A stretch of 17,502 bases of DNA from an uncultured Solobacterium sp. (GCA_900547815.1 URHY01000046.1:1-17502); one strand, 5' to 3'. Positions 6,432 to 13,822 are shown, numbered from the stretch's first letter. Translations and numbers: made by a program. The notes: generated by a model not told the origin, from the letters alone.

Positions 6432-7415
6432 CTAATACGCTTCTACAAAGCTTTGTGAATCCTCATCCCAATAATAATATGTCCCATTTTCATCATAATA
6501 TTCACCTGTATTTGGATCATAATACATACCGATAGCTTCATGATAATATACTCCCGTATTCTCATCATAAACCCACTCAGCCTCATTTTCTGATTCCGCT
6601 TCAGATGATTGATCTTCACTAGTTTCTGTCTCCTGAGGTGTTTCTTCTTTTTCCTCTTCTGAGTTTTCTTTTTGTTTCTCATCCTTTTTCTTTGAAGTAA
6701 AATCATCACAATTTACTTTTTCAATCGTAGAATGAGTAGAATCTAAAACTAGACAAACAGACTGTCCTTTTAACTTAGTCAATACACTTTGATATTTTGA
6801 AAGCATTTTTATACTCTTTAAATTTGTATAGATAATATTTCCATCTTGCATTGTGATTTTAAACATATTATTATCATAACTCGTTTTATAAGGCACAATC
6901 TCAGCAAACTTTTCAATTAAATCTCGAGTTAAAATTTTACTATGTTTCTGAAATTGTTCACATAATTTTTTACGTTGTCTGGCATTAAAATTTGACAACA
7001 ATGGAAAATGGACAATCATATTTAAATATTGTTCTTCAATTTCAATAGAAGTTCCATCCTGACACAGCGCAAAATTCTTATTATCGTTAACATAATAGCC
7101 GACAATAAGTTTTTCTTGCACATCAAAAGTTAGTTTACGATTTTTTTTAGAAATCTTGCATGATTCGACAAAAGGCATCTTCTCTACTCTTTTTTCAAAT
7201 AAAATAGAAGGCATTAAATAAAGCCGTGTTTTTGTACTTACATTTGCTAAATCGTAGACTTCACTATCTGATAAATAATAATTATTTTTACACGATAAAA
7301 CTTTGACATGGGAATCTGCAGAAAAGTAATACACAAAAACACTCGCAACCATCATAAAAACAATACTCCAAACAATTGATTGCTTAATGGTTAGCTTGGC
7401 TTTTCTTCTTACCAA
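6432..7415 (-). CDS. divIB: Cell division protein DivIB/FtsQ with acidic linker and octamer-repeat tail
   Basis: 327 aa. Basic N-terminus (MVRRKAK), one membrane helix (about 12-31), a POTRA-like segment (about 35-103, starting SHVKVLSC), a beta-like region to about 240, then a Lys/Glu/Ser/Thr-rich acidic linker (241-280) and a 47-residue Tyr/Asp/Gly-rich tail. DivIB scaffolds the septal division complex from outside the membrane. The assignment rests on topology and on the murG-murB-divIB order known from Bacillus; sequence conservation is low. The tail holds four near-exact octamers starting at residues 281, 289, 297 and 305 (for example MYYDPNTG), closing with YYYWDED. This is not part of usual DivIB and resembles the eukaryotic OCRE motif. 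The start is TTG 7413-7415, overlapping the murB stop by 7 nt; the first ATGs lie inside the membrane helix. The ribosome site is weak, so coupling to murB is likely. Confidence 0.82.
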   Translation of the reverse strand: MVRRKAKLTIKQSIVWSIVFMMVASVFVYYFSADSHVKVLSCKNNYYLSDSEVYDLANVSTKTRLYLMPSILFEKRVEKMPFVESCKISKKNRKLTFDVQEKLIVGYYVNDNKNFALCQDGTSIEIEEQYLNMIVHFPLLSNFNARQRKKLCEQFQKHSKILTRDLIEKFAEIVPYKTSYDNNMFKITMQDGNIIYTNLKSIKMLSKYQSVLTKLKGQSVCLVLDSTHSTIEKVNCDDFTSKKKDEKQKENSEEEKEETPQETETSEDQSSEAESENEAEWVYDENTGVYYHEAIGMYYDPNTGEYYDENGTYYYWDEDSQSFVEAY

Positions 7416-8308
7416 TATAACTGCTCAACTTCCGTTACCATGTCAATATCATATTCTTTTTTAGCCTTGACTTTGATTTCATGAATTAAATCACGAACAT
7501 TTTGAGCTGTAGCTGTTAAATCATCATTCACAATAAAATTACAATGCTTTTCACTCACCTTAGCCCCACCAACTTTATGGCCACGTAAACCTAAATCTTC
7601 AATCAATTTCCAAGCAGGAATTTCTTCTGGATTTCTAAAAACACTTCCTGCACATGGCTTATCCAATGGTTGTGCGCTCATTCTTCTTTCACGTCTAGCA
7701 TCCATTAAATCACGAATATCATTTTGATTTCCTTTTTCTAATTGGAAACGCCCCACTAAAATAGTCCAATCTTTATGTGATTGAAAAATAGAATGGCGAT
7801 ATGCATAATCCAATTCATCCTTCTTCATCCAACAAATTGTATTATCTTTTAAAACACATACATCCACTAAATGATTTGCCATATTATCTTTATAGGCACC
7901 TGCATTCATATACAGACATCCCCCAATAGAACCTGGAATACCACTTGCCCATTCTAATCCTGTCAACGATCTTTTCATGGCTTCTACCGCCATATTTATA
8001 ATTGAACATCCTGCTTGTGCCACTAAAATTCCATCTGGTTCAAAATAAAAATCATTCAATGTGCGATCTAAATTTATAATTGCACCATGAAAATCCGTAT
8101 CTGAACATAAAACATTTGATCCACGTCCAAGTACATAATATGGAATATTTTCTTCTGCAAGTATATCGAGTACACACATCAAAGCTGTACAATTTTTTGG
8201 ATAAATATAATAATCTACAAAGCCACCAATCTTAAAAGTTGTATGTTTCTTCATAGATTCATGTTCTAAAACTTCTGCATACGTCATTAACCGATCCTTA
8301 ATGCTCAT
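7409..8308 (-). CDS. murB: UDP-N-acetylenolpyruvoylglucosamine reductase MurB
   Basis: 299 aa. Makes UDP-MurNAc by NADPH-dependent reduction in peptidoglycan precursor synthesis; an FAD-binding cytoplasmic protein. Seen: TTFKIGG (23-29), LGRGSNVL (60-67), the FAD segment GLEWASGIPGSIGG (117-130), MNAGAY, Arg171 in YRHS, GSVFRNP with the proton-donor Ser222, and TEVE near the C-terminus with the likely catalytic Glu293. The lone Ser motif and length match the short type II form. The ATG lies 1 nt after the murG stop; its GGGGA ribosome site is inside the end of murG, so translation is coupled. Confidence 0.96.
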   Translation of the reverse strand: MSIKDRLMTYAEVLEHESMKKHTTFKIGGFVDYYIYPKNCTALMCVLDILAEENIPYYVLGRGSNVLCSDTDFHGAIINLDRTLNDFYFEPDGILVAQAGCSIINMAVEAMKRSLTGLEWASGIPGSIGGCLYMNAGAYKDNMANHLVDVCVLKDNTICWMKKDELDYAYRHSIFQSHKDWTILVGRFQLEKGNQNDIRDLMDARRERRMSAQPLDKPCAGSVFRNPEEIPAWKLIEDLGLRGHKVGGAKVSEKHCNFIVNDDLTATAQNVRDLIHEIKVKAKKEYDIDMVTEVEQLYW

Positions 8309-8309
8309 A

Positions 8310-9392
8310 TTACTTCCCCTTTTTACATATATTTTTTAATAAATCTATAATATCATATGCCGCATTTGGTTTTCCCATCTGCAAAGCATGTTCATGTGTT
8401 TCTTTATATACCACAGGATTTGCGTATAAAGAAACAATTTGTCCCTGCAACGTTTCTGCATTTAAATCTTTTTCTTCAATAATACGACAAGCCTGTTTTT
8501 TTAGTAGCATGCTCGCATTATAAAATTGATGGTTGTTTGCCACATAAGGACTTGGTATCACAATAGATGGGATACCTAAAGCTGTTACTTCTGCAAGCGT
8601 AGTAGCTCCTGCACGACAAACCATTCCATCTACATGTCCATATATACGTAAAGTATCTACATATGGTACAACATGAATATTTTTTTGGTTTTCAAACAAA
8701 TTCAAATCTTGCGAATTATCTTTTCCGCAGACATACAAAAATTGTAGATCATCATCAACATCCTTTAGAGCACTCTTCATCAATTCATTTACTGAACTAG
8801 AACCTAAAGAGCCCATCACAATAAGAATGGTCTTTTTATCTATATCTAAGCCTAGTGATTTAAAATAGTCTTCATCAAATTTTGCTTCTTTAGCAATTGT
8901 AGCTCTTGGATTTCCAAGCATGTGGATCTTTTCCTTAGGAAAAACCTCATTGCACTTCTCATAACAAGTTATAATCGCATCCACTTTTTTCATAACAAGC
9001 TGGTTAGCCTTACCAACAATAGAATTTTGTTCATGAATTACAGTATGGATACCTAAAGAATGAGCTGCCATAATAACAGGTGCACTCACATAGCCTCCAA
9101 AACCAATAACTACATCTGGTTTAAATTCTTTCAAATATTTTTTTGCCTTACCTTCTGCTTTAAACATCTGACAAACAGCCATACATTTTTTAAATGCATT
9201 TCCTACCAATCCAGAAGTGTGTAAAGCCTTAAACGCATATCCATTTTGAGGAATCAAATCCTTTTCCATGCGATCATCATTTCCAATAAATAATATTTCA
9301 GTTGAAGAATCAAGTTCTTTCATTTTATCCGCCAAAGCTAAAGCCGGATAAATATGTCCACCTGTTCCTCCTGTCACAAAACAAATTTTCAT
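8310..9392 (-). CDS. murG: UDP-GlcNAc:lipid I transferase MurG
   Basis: 360 aa. Adds GlcNAc to lipid I to make lipid II at the inner membrane face. Seen: GGTGGHIYP (8-16) with His13, GFGGYVSAPV, HEQNSIVGKAN, MGSLGSSSVNE at the domain hinge, and the donor-binding CRAGATTLAEV with GIPSIVIP. It is a GT-B glycosyltransferase. The start is ATG 9390-9392, 8 nt after GGTGAGG. An in-frame TTG at 9425 would add 11 residues but overlaps the sortase stop and has no ribosome site. The gene is 29 nt after the sortase gene and runs directly into murB and divIB. Confidence 0.96.
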   Translation of the reverse strand: MKICFVTGGTGGHIYPALALADKMKELDSSTEILFIGNDDRMEKDLIPQNGYAFKALHTSGLVGNAFKKCMAVCQMFKAEGKAKKYLKEFKPDVVIGFGGYVSAPVIMAAHSLGIHTVIHEQNSIVGKANQLVMKKVDAIITCYEKCNEVFPKEKIHMLGNPRATIAKEAKFDEDYFKSLGLDIDKKTILIVMGSLGSSSVNELMKSALKDVDDDLQFLYVCGKDNSQDLNLFENQKNIHVVPYVDTLRIYGHVDGMVCRAGATTLAEVTALGIPSIVIPSPYVANNHQFYNASMLLKKQACRIIEEKDLNAETLQGQIVSLYANPVVYKETHEHALQMGKPNAAYDIIDLLKNICKKGK

Positions 9393-9421
9393 ATTAAAAA
9401 CCTCACCAAGTATATCATATA

Positions 9422-10171
9422 TCAATCTTTTAAAACAATATCGTCACTTGTCTTTTCCATAAGGCCAGTTAAGACAAAACGATGATTCGAATTGAATCCA
9501 TATTCTAAATCACAAGTAGACAAAGACACATAATTCGCATCTATATCATCTAATTCATTAAAATAAGTCGACATTTGTTGCATAGAATTCAACGTCTCTT
9601 GTCTATAATCACCAAATGACGTTGTATAGAATACACTATCTTCTGTCGTTTTCGCAAATGTAAAAACATGACACTTATAATTCGCATCTGGTGTTAATAA
9701 ATAAAATACTGGATGCGACTTAAAAAAATCTTCATCACAATACTTTTTTAATAAGGTAAACATACCTCCACCCTCTACAGAATGTCCATATATAATTGAA
9801 TTATCATCTTGAAATTGTGCATTCGCATTTGCATCCAAAAAAATCGAACCTCTATCATTATATTCTTTACTCACAGTGTGATTCAAATAAAATTGATTAT
9901 CTTTTGTTTGCATCACAGGAAAAGAAATATCACACCCAGGAACATAGATCCATGCGACAATATCCTGATTTTCTGCCTTAAGCTTACTCCAATCTGGATC
10001 TAACACTTGCTTTTTTTCTTTGTCCTTTTTTTTGATTACACTTTTTTCTAATTGTTTAGTTTCATTTTCTACTTGTTGTTTTTGTGAATAAATATCCCAT
10101 AAATTATATGCACTATATCCAAAAACACAAAGACAAACAACTAAAAGAATTCTATATATCCATTTTTTCAT
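9422..10171 (-). CDS. srtB: Class B sortase
   Basis: 249 aa. A signal-anchor helix (about 7-25) follows MKKWIYR, then a Lys/Glu-rich, probably coiled stalk (30-56), then the sortase barrel. Catalytic residues: His130 in YGHSVEGGGMF, Cys220 in LSTCDLE, Arg231 in HRFVLTG. The extra helical region between the His and Cys, the GGMF after His, and the length fit class B. Sortases cut a sorting signal and join the protein to peptidoglycan or to another protein. No LPXTG-like substrate is encoded in the window, so its client is unknown. It lies first in an apparent operon with murG-murB-divIB. It has no Shine-Dalgarno, and a possible extended -10 sits just upstream. Confidence 0.92.
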   Translation of the reverse strand: MKKWIYRILLVVCLCVFGYSAYNLWDIYSQKQQVENETKQLEKSVIKKKDKEKKQVLDPDWSKLKAENQDIVAWIYVPGCDISFPVMQTKDNQFYLNHTVSKEYNDRGSIFLDANANAQFQDDNSIIYGHSVEGGGMFTLLKKYCDEDFFKSHPVFYLLTPDANYKCHVFTFAKTTEDSVFYTTSFGDYRQETLNSMQQMSTYFNELDDIDANYVSLSTCDLEYGFNSNHRFVLTGLMEKTSDDIVLKD

Positions 10172-10179
10172 ACATGTTC

Positions 10180-10188
10180 ATTTTAACA
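10180..10188 (-). promoter_or_regulatory. Possible extended -10 of the sortase-murG operon
   Basis: Minus-strand TGTTAAAAT ends only 8 nt before the sortase ATG (10169-10171), so a transcript from it would have almost no leader. No clear -35 is visible. Confidence 0.35.
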
Positions 10189-10192
10189 CAAA

Positions 10193-10223
10193 TAAAAAGG
10201 ATAGAGAAATGAATTCCCTACCC
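10193..10223 (-). terminator. nagB terminator
   Basis: A 10-bp stem with two G-U pairs (10223-10214 with 10208-10199) followed on the minus strand by TTTTTATTT, 17 nt after the nagB stop. It separates nagB from the sortase operon. Confidence 0.8.
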
Positions 10224-10240
10224 TACAAAGACAAATATAA

Positions 10241-10960
10241 TTATTTGCTTAATTTGCTAGCAGCCGCTTTGTCTAATACAACAACTACATCTGCGTGGTT
10301 TTGTAATGCACTTGCAGCACATGCTGTATCGATTGGTCCTTCAATCATAGCTTTCACTGCATCTGCTTTATTTTCACCATTAGCTACTAGTAATACTTTT
10401 TTAGATTTCATAATTGTTCCAATTCCCATTGTAATAGCTTGTGTTGGAACTTTGTTGATATCATTATCAAAGAAACGAGCATTTGCTTCACGAGTATTTT
10501 CTGTTAAATCAACAATGTGTGTTAATTCTTCAAATGGAGTACCAGGTTCATTGAATCCAATGTGACCATTTTGTCCAATTCCTAATACCTGTAAATCAAT
10601 AGATACTTCACTTAAAGCATCTTCATAAGCTTTACAATCTGCTTCTGTATTTCCATAAGGAACGTGTGTGTTATTCAAATCGATATCGATATCTTTGAAT
10701 AAGTTTTCATACATAAATGTATAGTAAGATTGAGGATCATTACGATCGATTCCTACATATTCATCTAAGTTATAAGATTTAATATCTTTATAGCTATATC
10801 CATCTTTATGGTATTGGATCATTTCTTTATATAATCCAACCGGACTAGATCCTGTAGCCAATCCTAATACAGCATCTTTTTTTGCATCCAACAATTCTTT
10901 CATGACACCAAATGCCTTAGCTGACATTTCATCATAATTTTCACATACAATAACTTTCAT
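10241..10960 (-). CDS. nagB: Glucosamine-6-phosphate deaminase (NagB family)
   Basis: 239 aa, the usual size of the short Gram-positive form lacking the allosteric C-terminal extension. Converts glucosamine-6-P to fructose-6-P and ammonia. Seen: LATGSSPVGLY (34-44) for the phosphate, NLDEY with general-base Asp66, and LGIGQNGHIGFNEPG with His133. The start is ATG 10958-10960, 6 nt after GGAGGAG; the longer frame begins at an ATG inside that ribosome site. Divergent from the GatZ/KbaZ gene. A related galactosamine-6-P activity cannot be excluded from sequence alone. A cre-like site overlaps the promoter spacer, suggesting catabolite repression. Confidence 0.94.
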   Translation of the reverse strand: MKVIVCENYDEMSAKAFGVMKELLDAKKDAVLGLATGSSPVGLYKEMIQYHKDGYSYKDIKSYNLDEYVGIDRNDPQSYYTFMYENLFKDIDIDLNNTHVPYGNTEADCKAYEDALSEVSIDLQVLGIGQNGHIGFNEPGTPFEELTHIVDLTENTREANARFFDNDINKVPTQAITMGIGTIMKSKKVLLVANGENKADAVKAMIEGPIDTACAASALQNHADVVVVLDKAAASKLSK

Positions 10961-10989
10961 TTGTATCTCCTCCATATATTTCTTCTACT

Positions 10990-10998
10990 ATTATAACA
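10990..10998 (-). promoter_or_regulatory. Extended -10 promoter of nagB
   Basis: Minus-strand TGTTATAAT with a weak -35 (ATTTTA-like) about 17 bp upstream. The expected start is about 20 nt before the ATG. Confidence 0.65.
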
Positions 10999-11009
10999 TA
11001 GCGCTTTCA
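10996..11009. promoter_or_regulatory. Putative cre (CcpA) site at nagB
   Basis: ACATAGCGCTTTCA matches 12 of 14 positions of the cre consensus TGWNANCGNTNWCA. It occupies the spacer directly next to the nagB -10, a repressing position. It shares the core TAGCGCTTTC with the site before the PTS operon. Confidence 0.6.
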
Positions 11010-11025
11010 AAATAAAATAAACATT

Positions 11026-11077
11026 TTAGTAATGCTTTTGTCATTTTTAACAAATTAGTAATGTTTGCACTTTTTAA
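11026..11077 (+). repeat. Imperfect direct repeat in the nagB-gatZ regulatory region
   Basis: Two copies 29 bp apart, each TTAGTAATG, then a T-run with G, then TTTTTAA (11026-11050 and 11055-11077). The second copy includes TGTTTGCACTTTTTA (11062-11076), found again exactly before the PTS operon. A regulator-binding array is inferred. Confidence 0.5.
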
Positions 11078-11112
11078 TTGACTTTATGCCAAAAAGGAGA
11101 AAAAAAGTTAAA

Positions 11113-11125
11113 TATACTGTATAAT
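11113..11125 (+). promoter_or_regulatory. -10 of the gatZ promoter with small palindrome
   Basis: Perfect TATAAT (11120-11125) without a good -35, which suggests dependence on an activator. The 11-bp palindrome TATACTGTATA (11113-11123) overlaps it and may be an operator. Confidence 0.55.
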
Positions 11126-11149
11126 AAAATTAGTTAAGGAGGACATATA

Positions 11150-12475
11150 ATGCCTAAACAAAATCCATTATTAAACATTGTAAAAAAACAAAAAGAAGGT
11201 AAAGCCGTAGCTATCTATTCATGCTGTTCAAGTAATGCATTCGTAATTGAAGCCGCGATGGAAACCGCAAAAAAGCAAGATTCATGTGTTTTAATTGAAT
11301 CAACAGCAAACCAAGTAGACCAAAATGGTGGTTACTCTGGAATGACACCTCAAGATTTCTTCAACTTCTGCCATGAAAAAGCAAAAGAAGCTGGATTATC
11401 TAGTGATCGTATTTTCTTAGGTGGTGATCACTTAGGACCATTAACAGTTTCAAACAAACCAGAAGCTGAAGCGATGGAATACGCAAAAACATTAGTTCAC
11501 GACTATGTACGTGCTGGATTTACTAAAATTCATATTGATACAAGTATGAAGGTTGCCGATGATGATCCTAATACTCGTTTAAGTGATGAAACAATTGCTC
11601 GTCGTGGTGCTACTTTAGCTAAAGTATGTGAAGAAGCTTATCAAGAATTACTTCAGGAAAATCCAGAAGCTATTCACCCTGTATATATTGTAGGTAGTGA
11701 AGTACCAATTCCTGGCGGAGCTCAAGAAGAAAATGCCGGAATGCAAGTAACAAAACCAGAAGATTTCAAAAATACTGTAGCAACTTTTGAAAAAGCATTT
11801 AATGATGCTGGTATTGAAGATGCTTGGAAACATGTTATCGCAGCTGTTGTTCAACCAGGTGTTGAAGAAAAAGATGCTGGATGTGAAGAATATGATAGAG
11901 AACGTGCAAAAGATTTAATGGCAAGCATTAAAGAATTTGATCAATTAGTATTTGAAGGACATTCAACTGATTATCAAACTAAATTCAAATTACGTGAATT
12001 AGTAGAAGATGGTGTTGGAATCTTAAAAGTAGGTCCAGGACTAACATATGCAGCTCGTGAAGGAATCTTCGCATTATGCATGATTGAAGAAGAACTTGCT
12101 GCTGTTTACGGATTTGAAACAAGCCACTTCCGTGAAGAATTAGATAAAGCTATGTTGGCAAACCCAGGTAAATGGGCACCATATTATCATGGAACAGAAA
12201 ATGAAATCGCATTTAAACGTAAATATTCATTCTCTGATCGTTGTCGTTATTATTTACCTCAAGAAAATGTCAAAAATGCTTTAGCTAAATTATTGGCAAA
12301 CTTAAAAGAACACCCAGTACCATTACCATTGCTAAGTCAATATATGCCTTTCCAATATACATTGGTACGTGAAGGTAAATTGAACAACACACCAGAAGAT
12401 TTAATCAAAGCTCGCGTTATGTATACAATTGAAGAATATACTTACGCAAGTCACCAAGAAGAATTGGTTCGCTAA
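11150..12475 (+). CDS. GatZ/KbaZ family protein (tagatose-bisphosphate aldolase subunit)
   Basis: 441 aa, the typical family length. Seen: GGDHLGP near residue 87, IHIDTSM near 128, YIVGSEVPIPGG near 181, EGHSTDYQTK near 268, and KVGPGLTYAAREG near 290, the pattern of a TIM-barrel GatZ/KbaZ protein. In enterobacteria these proteins stabilise the class II tagatose-1,6-bisphosphate aldolase subunit GatY/KbaY in galactitol and N-acetylgalactosamine breakdown. No GatY/KbaY-like gene is in the window, so the protein may act alone or with a distant partner. ATG 11150 follows AAGGAGG. Divergent from nagB, and sharing a promoter sequence with the PTS operon, so a role in amino-sugar use is likely. 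Gene symbol left open between gatZ and kbaZ. Confidence 0.9.
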   Translation: MPKQNPLLNIVKKQKEGKAVAIYSCCSSNAFVIEAAMETAKKQDSCVLIESTANQVDQNGGYSGMTPQDFFNFCHEKAKEAGLSSDRIFLGGDHLGPLTVSNKPEAEAMEYAKTLVHDYVRAGFTKIHIDTSMKVADDDPNTRLSDETIARRGATLAKVCEEAYQELLQENPEAIHPVYIVGSEVPIPGGAQEENAGMQVTKPEDFKNTVATFEKAFNDAGIEDAWKHVIAAVVQPGVEEKDAGCEEYDRERAKDLMASIKEFDQLVFEGHSTDYQTKFKLRELVEDGVGILKVGPGLTYAAREGIFALCMIEEELAAVYGFETSHFREELDKAMLANPGKWAPYYHGTENEIAFKRKYSFSDRCRYYLPQENVKNALAKLLANLKEHPVPLPLLSQYMPFQYTLVREGKLNNTPEDLIKARVMYTIEEYTYASHQEELVR

Positions 12476-12483
12476 AATAAACG

Positions 12484-12511
12484 TGCGCATCTTAAAGATG
12501 CGCATTTTTTT
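12484..12511 (+). terminator. Terminator of the GatZ/KbaZ gene
   Basis: An 8-bp perfect GC-rich stem TGCGCATC/GATGCGCA with loop TTAAA, followed by T7. Confidence 0.95.
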
Positions 12512-12513
12512 AT

Positions 12514-12543
12514 GCAACAAAAAAAGGTTCAACCGAACCTTTT
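12514..12543 (-). terminator. Terminator of the unknown two-gene unit
   Basis: Minus-strand stem AAAAGGTTC/GAACCTTTT (12543-12535, 12530-12522) with loop GGTT and a T-rich tail. The stem overlaps the stop codon of the preceding gene. Confidence 0.88.
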
Positions 12544-13090
12544 ACTTACTCTTTCTAGAGATTAATTCTTTTGCATGGTATAACGCAAAGATTAATGTTA
12601 ATGCACTAATCACATAATTCAAATATAACATCCAACCTGTATAGCGTTCATTTAGTGCATTTAGTACAATCAATACAGATAAAGCTATTAATAAAACCAT
12701 CTTTAAAATCACTTTATTTGTTTCTAATGTTTTAATTGAAGCTTCACTCTTCATTTTATCATTACACTTAAAGTTTTCAATACGAGGTAAAGTTGCTAAA
12801 AACTTTCTAAATCTAAATTCTAAGAAAGCGTATACACCAACACCTGCTAAAGCACATAACCAGATTGGCATGTTAAACATCAATATCAAGATAAATCCAA
12901 TAAGTCCCATCACAAAGCGCATACTAAATTGTTTATATCTTTCTTCATTGTTTGCCAAGATATATCCTGTTTTTGAGAATACATCATAATAAACAGCTCT
13001 TCCACGATCATCTTTATAAACGTGCCAACCAGATACACTTCCTTTTAAATCTGCTTGTTGTTTTTGTCTTGTTTTTCTACCTTGTGCCAT
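12542..13090 (-). CDS. Small membrane protein of unknown function
   Basis: 182 aa, not recognised. Strongly basic N-terminus (MAQGRKTRQKQQ) and a soluble stretch containing GWHVYKDDRGRAVYYD and TGYILANNEERYKQF; then a long hydrophobic region about 58-93 (probably two helices), a basic loop (RFRKFLATLPRIENFKCNDKMKSE), and two more helices near 122-142 and 150-170; basic C-terminus (ISRKSK). Probably four membrane segments with both ends inside. The start is ATG 13088-13090, 6 nt after AAGGAG; the frame extends to an upstream TTG inside the preceding gene. Second gene of a two-gene unit, 10 nt after its partner. Confidence 0.75.
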   Translation of the reverse strand: MAQGRKTRQKQQADLKGSVSGWHVYKDDRGRAVYYDVFSKTGYILANNEERYKQFSMRFVMGLIGFILILMFNMPIWLCALAGVGVYAFLEFRFRKFLATLPRIENFKCNDKMKSEASIKTLETNKVILKMVLLIALSVLIVLNALNERYTGWMLYLNYVISALTLIFALYHAKELISRKSK

Positions 13091-13100
13091 AAATATCTCC

Positions 13101-13682
13101 TTACCACTCAACTACTTCTTCGAGTTCTTCTTTTTTAAGATTTTGTCGTTTTTCTTCCTCTTTAAAATCAACATAATCCGTATATGGTGTCAAGCAACCA
13201 TTATCCTGAGGTTGATCATGACCATCCATGCGTACCATTATTTTGTCAAGAATATCTGTTTGTGTCAACTTCTCTCCAACTTTTGAAGCTTTCATAAAAG
13301 TAGGAGCACGCCCAATCTCCATAAACATCGTTTCTAATTCTGCATAATCCGCTTTGTGCACACCTTCCGTAAAATATTCCAATTCTTGTAGCATCATTTT
13401 ACAGAAAGTTTTCACATCACGCATATCAACATTGCTTCTAAAAATAATGAAAACCTTATGATCATTTGTCACTTTTAATGGTTGAGACATTGTAAATTTA
13501 TTCTGGATTGCCTTATAAACTTCTTTCCTTGTCTCATCCATATATTCTAAATAATAAGGTTTATCCTCTAATTCCTTATTATTATATATATTAAAGTAAA
13601 TTGTATTATAAATTCCACAATGTCTAAAAATTGTTCCTTTAACACTTGTTGCATAAAGAACTGGATATTTTTTATCAGCCAT
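13101..13682 (-). CDS. Soluble protein of unknown function
   Basis: 193 aa, not recognised. No signal peptide or membrane helix. The N-terminal part (MADKKYPVLYATSVKG, IYNTIYFNIYNN) alternates hydrophobic residues like beta strands; the middle has KVFIIFRSNVDMRDVKTFCKMMLQELEYF, a strand plus a helix; the C-terminal 30 residues are Glu/Lys-rich and charged (KEEEKRQNLKKEELEEVVEW), probably helical. ATG 13680-13682 follows AAGGAGG by 8 nt. First gene of the unit with the membrane protein, which suggests the two work together, the soluble protein possibly at the membrane. The promoter -10 lies within a perfect palindrome. Confidence 0.78.
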   Translation of the reverse strand: MADKKYPVLYATSVKGTIFRHCGIYNTIYFNIYNNKELEDKPYYLEYMDETRKEVYKAIQNKFTMSQPLKVTNDHKVFIIFRSNVDMRDVKTFCKMMLQELEYFTEGVHKADYAELETMFMEIGRAPTFMKASKVGEKLTQTDILDKIMVRMDGHDQPQDNGCLTPYTDYVDFKEEEKRQNLKKEELEEVVEW

Positions 13683-13713
13683 AATTTGTACCTCCTTAAT
13701 TTCATTTTTAAAC

Positions 13714-13735
13714 CATTAAATTATAATATTTAATG
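13714..13735. promoter_or_regulatory. Palindrome centred on the -10 of the unknown two-gene unit
   Basis: CATTAAAT and ATTTAATG flank TATAAT exactly, a 22-bp perfect inverted repeat. The minus-strand -10 TATAAT is 13720-13725; the -35 is weak. A protein binding here would cover the promoter. Confidence 0.55.
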
Positions 13736-13745
13736 AGCTAAAAAT

Positions 13746-13789
13746 AAAATTAAAGGTTGTAAGGATATAATCCGTTACAACCTTATATT
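13746..13789 (-). terminator. PTS operon terminator
   Basis: Minus-strand 10-bp stem AAGGTTGTAA/TTACAACCTT, extended inside by GGAT/ATCC, followed by TTTAATTTTATTTTT. A smaller hairpin CTAAC/GTTAG (about 13804-13816) lies directly after the EIID stop. Confidence 0.88.
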
Positions 13790-13822
13790 TGAGAGAAAAT
13801 ATTCTAACTTCGTTAGATTAGC

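Noticed and set aside
6443..6709. Minus-strand frame overlapping the divIB tail in another phase
   Set aside because: Lys/Met/Ile-rich by-product of the repetitive Glu/Tyr codons; no ribosome site.
9393..9425. N-terminal extension of MurG from TTG 9425
   Set aside because: It overlaps the sortase stop, and ATG 9392 has GGTGAGG and begins at the conserved MurG N-terminus.
10209..10565. Plus-strand open frame antisense to nagB
   Set aside because: Covered by a clear NagB enzyme with catalytic motifs; no ribosome site.
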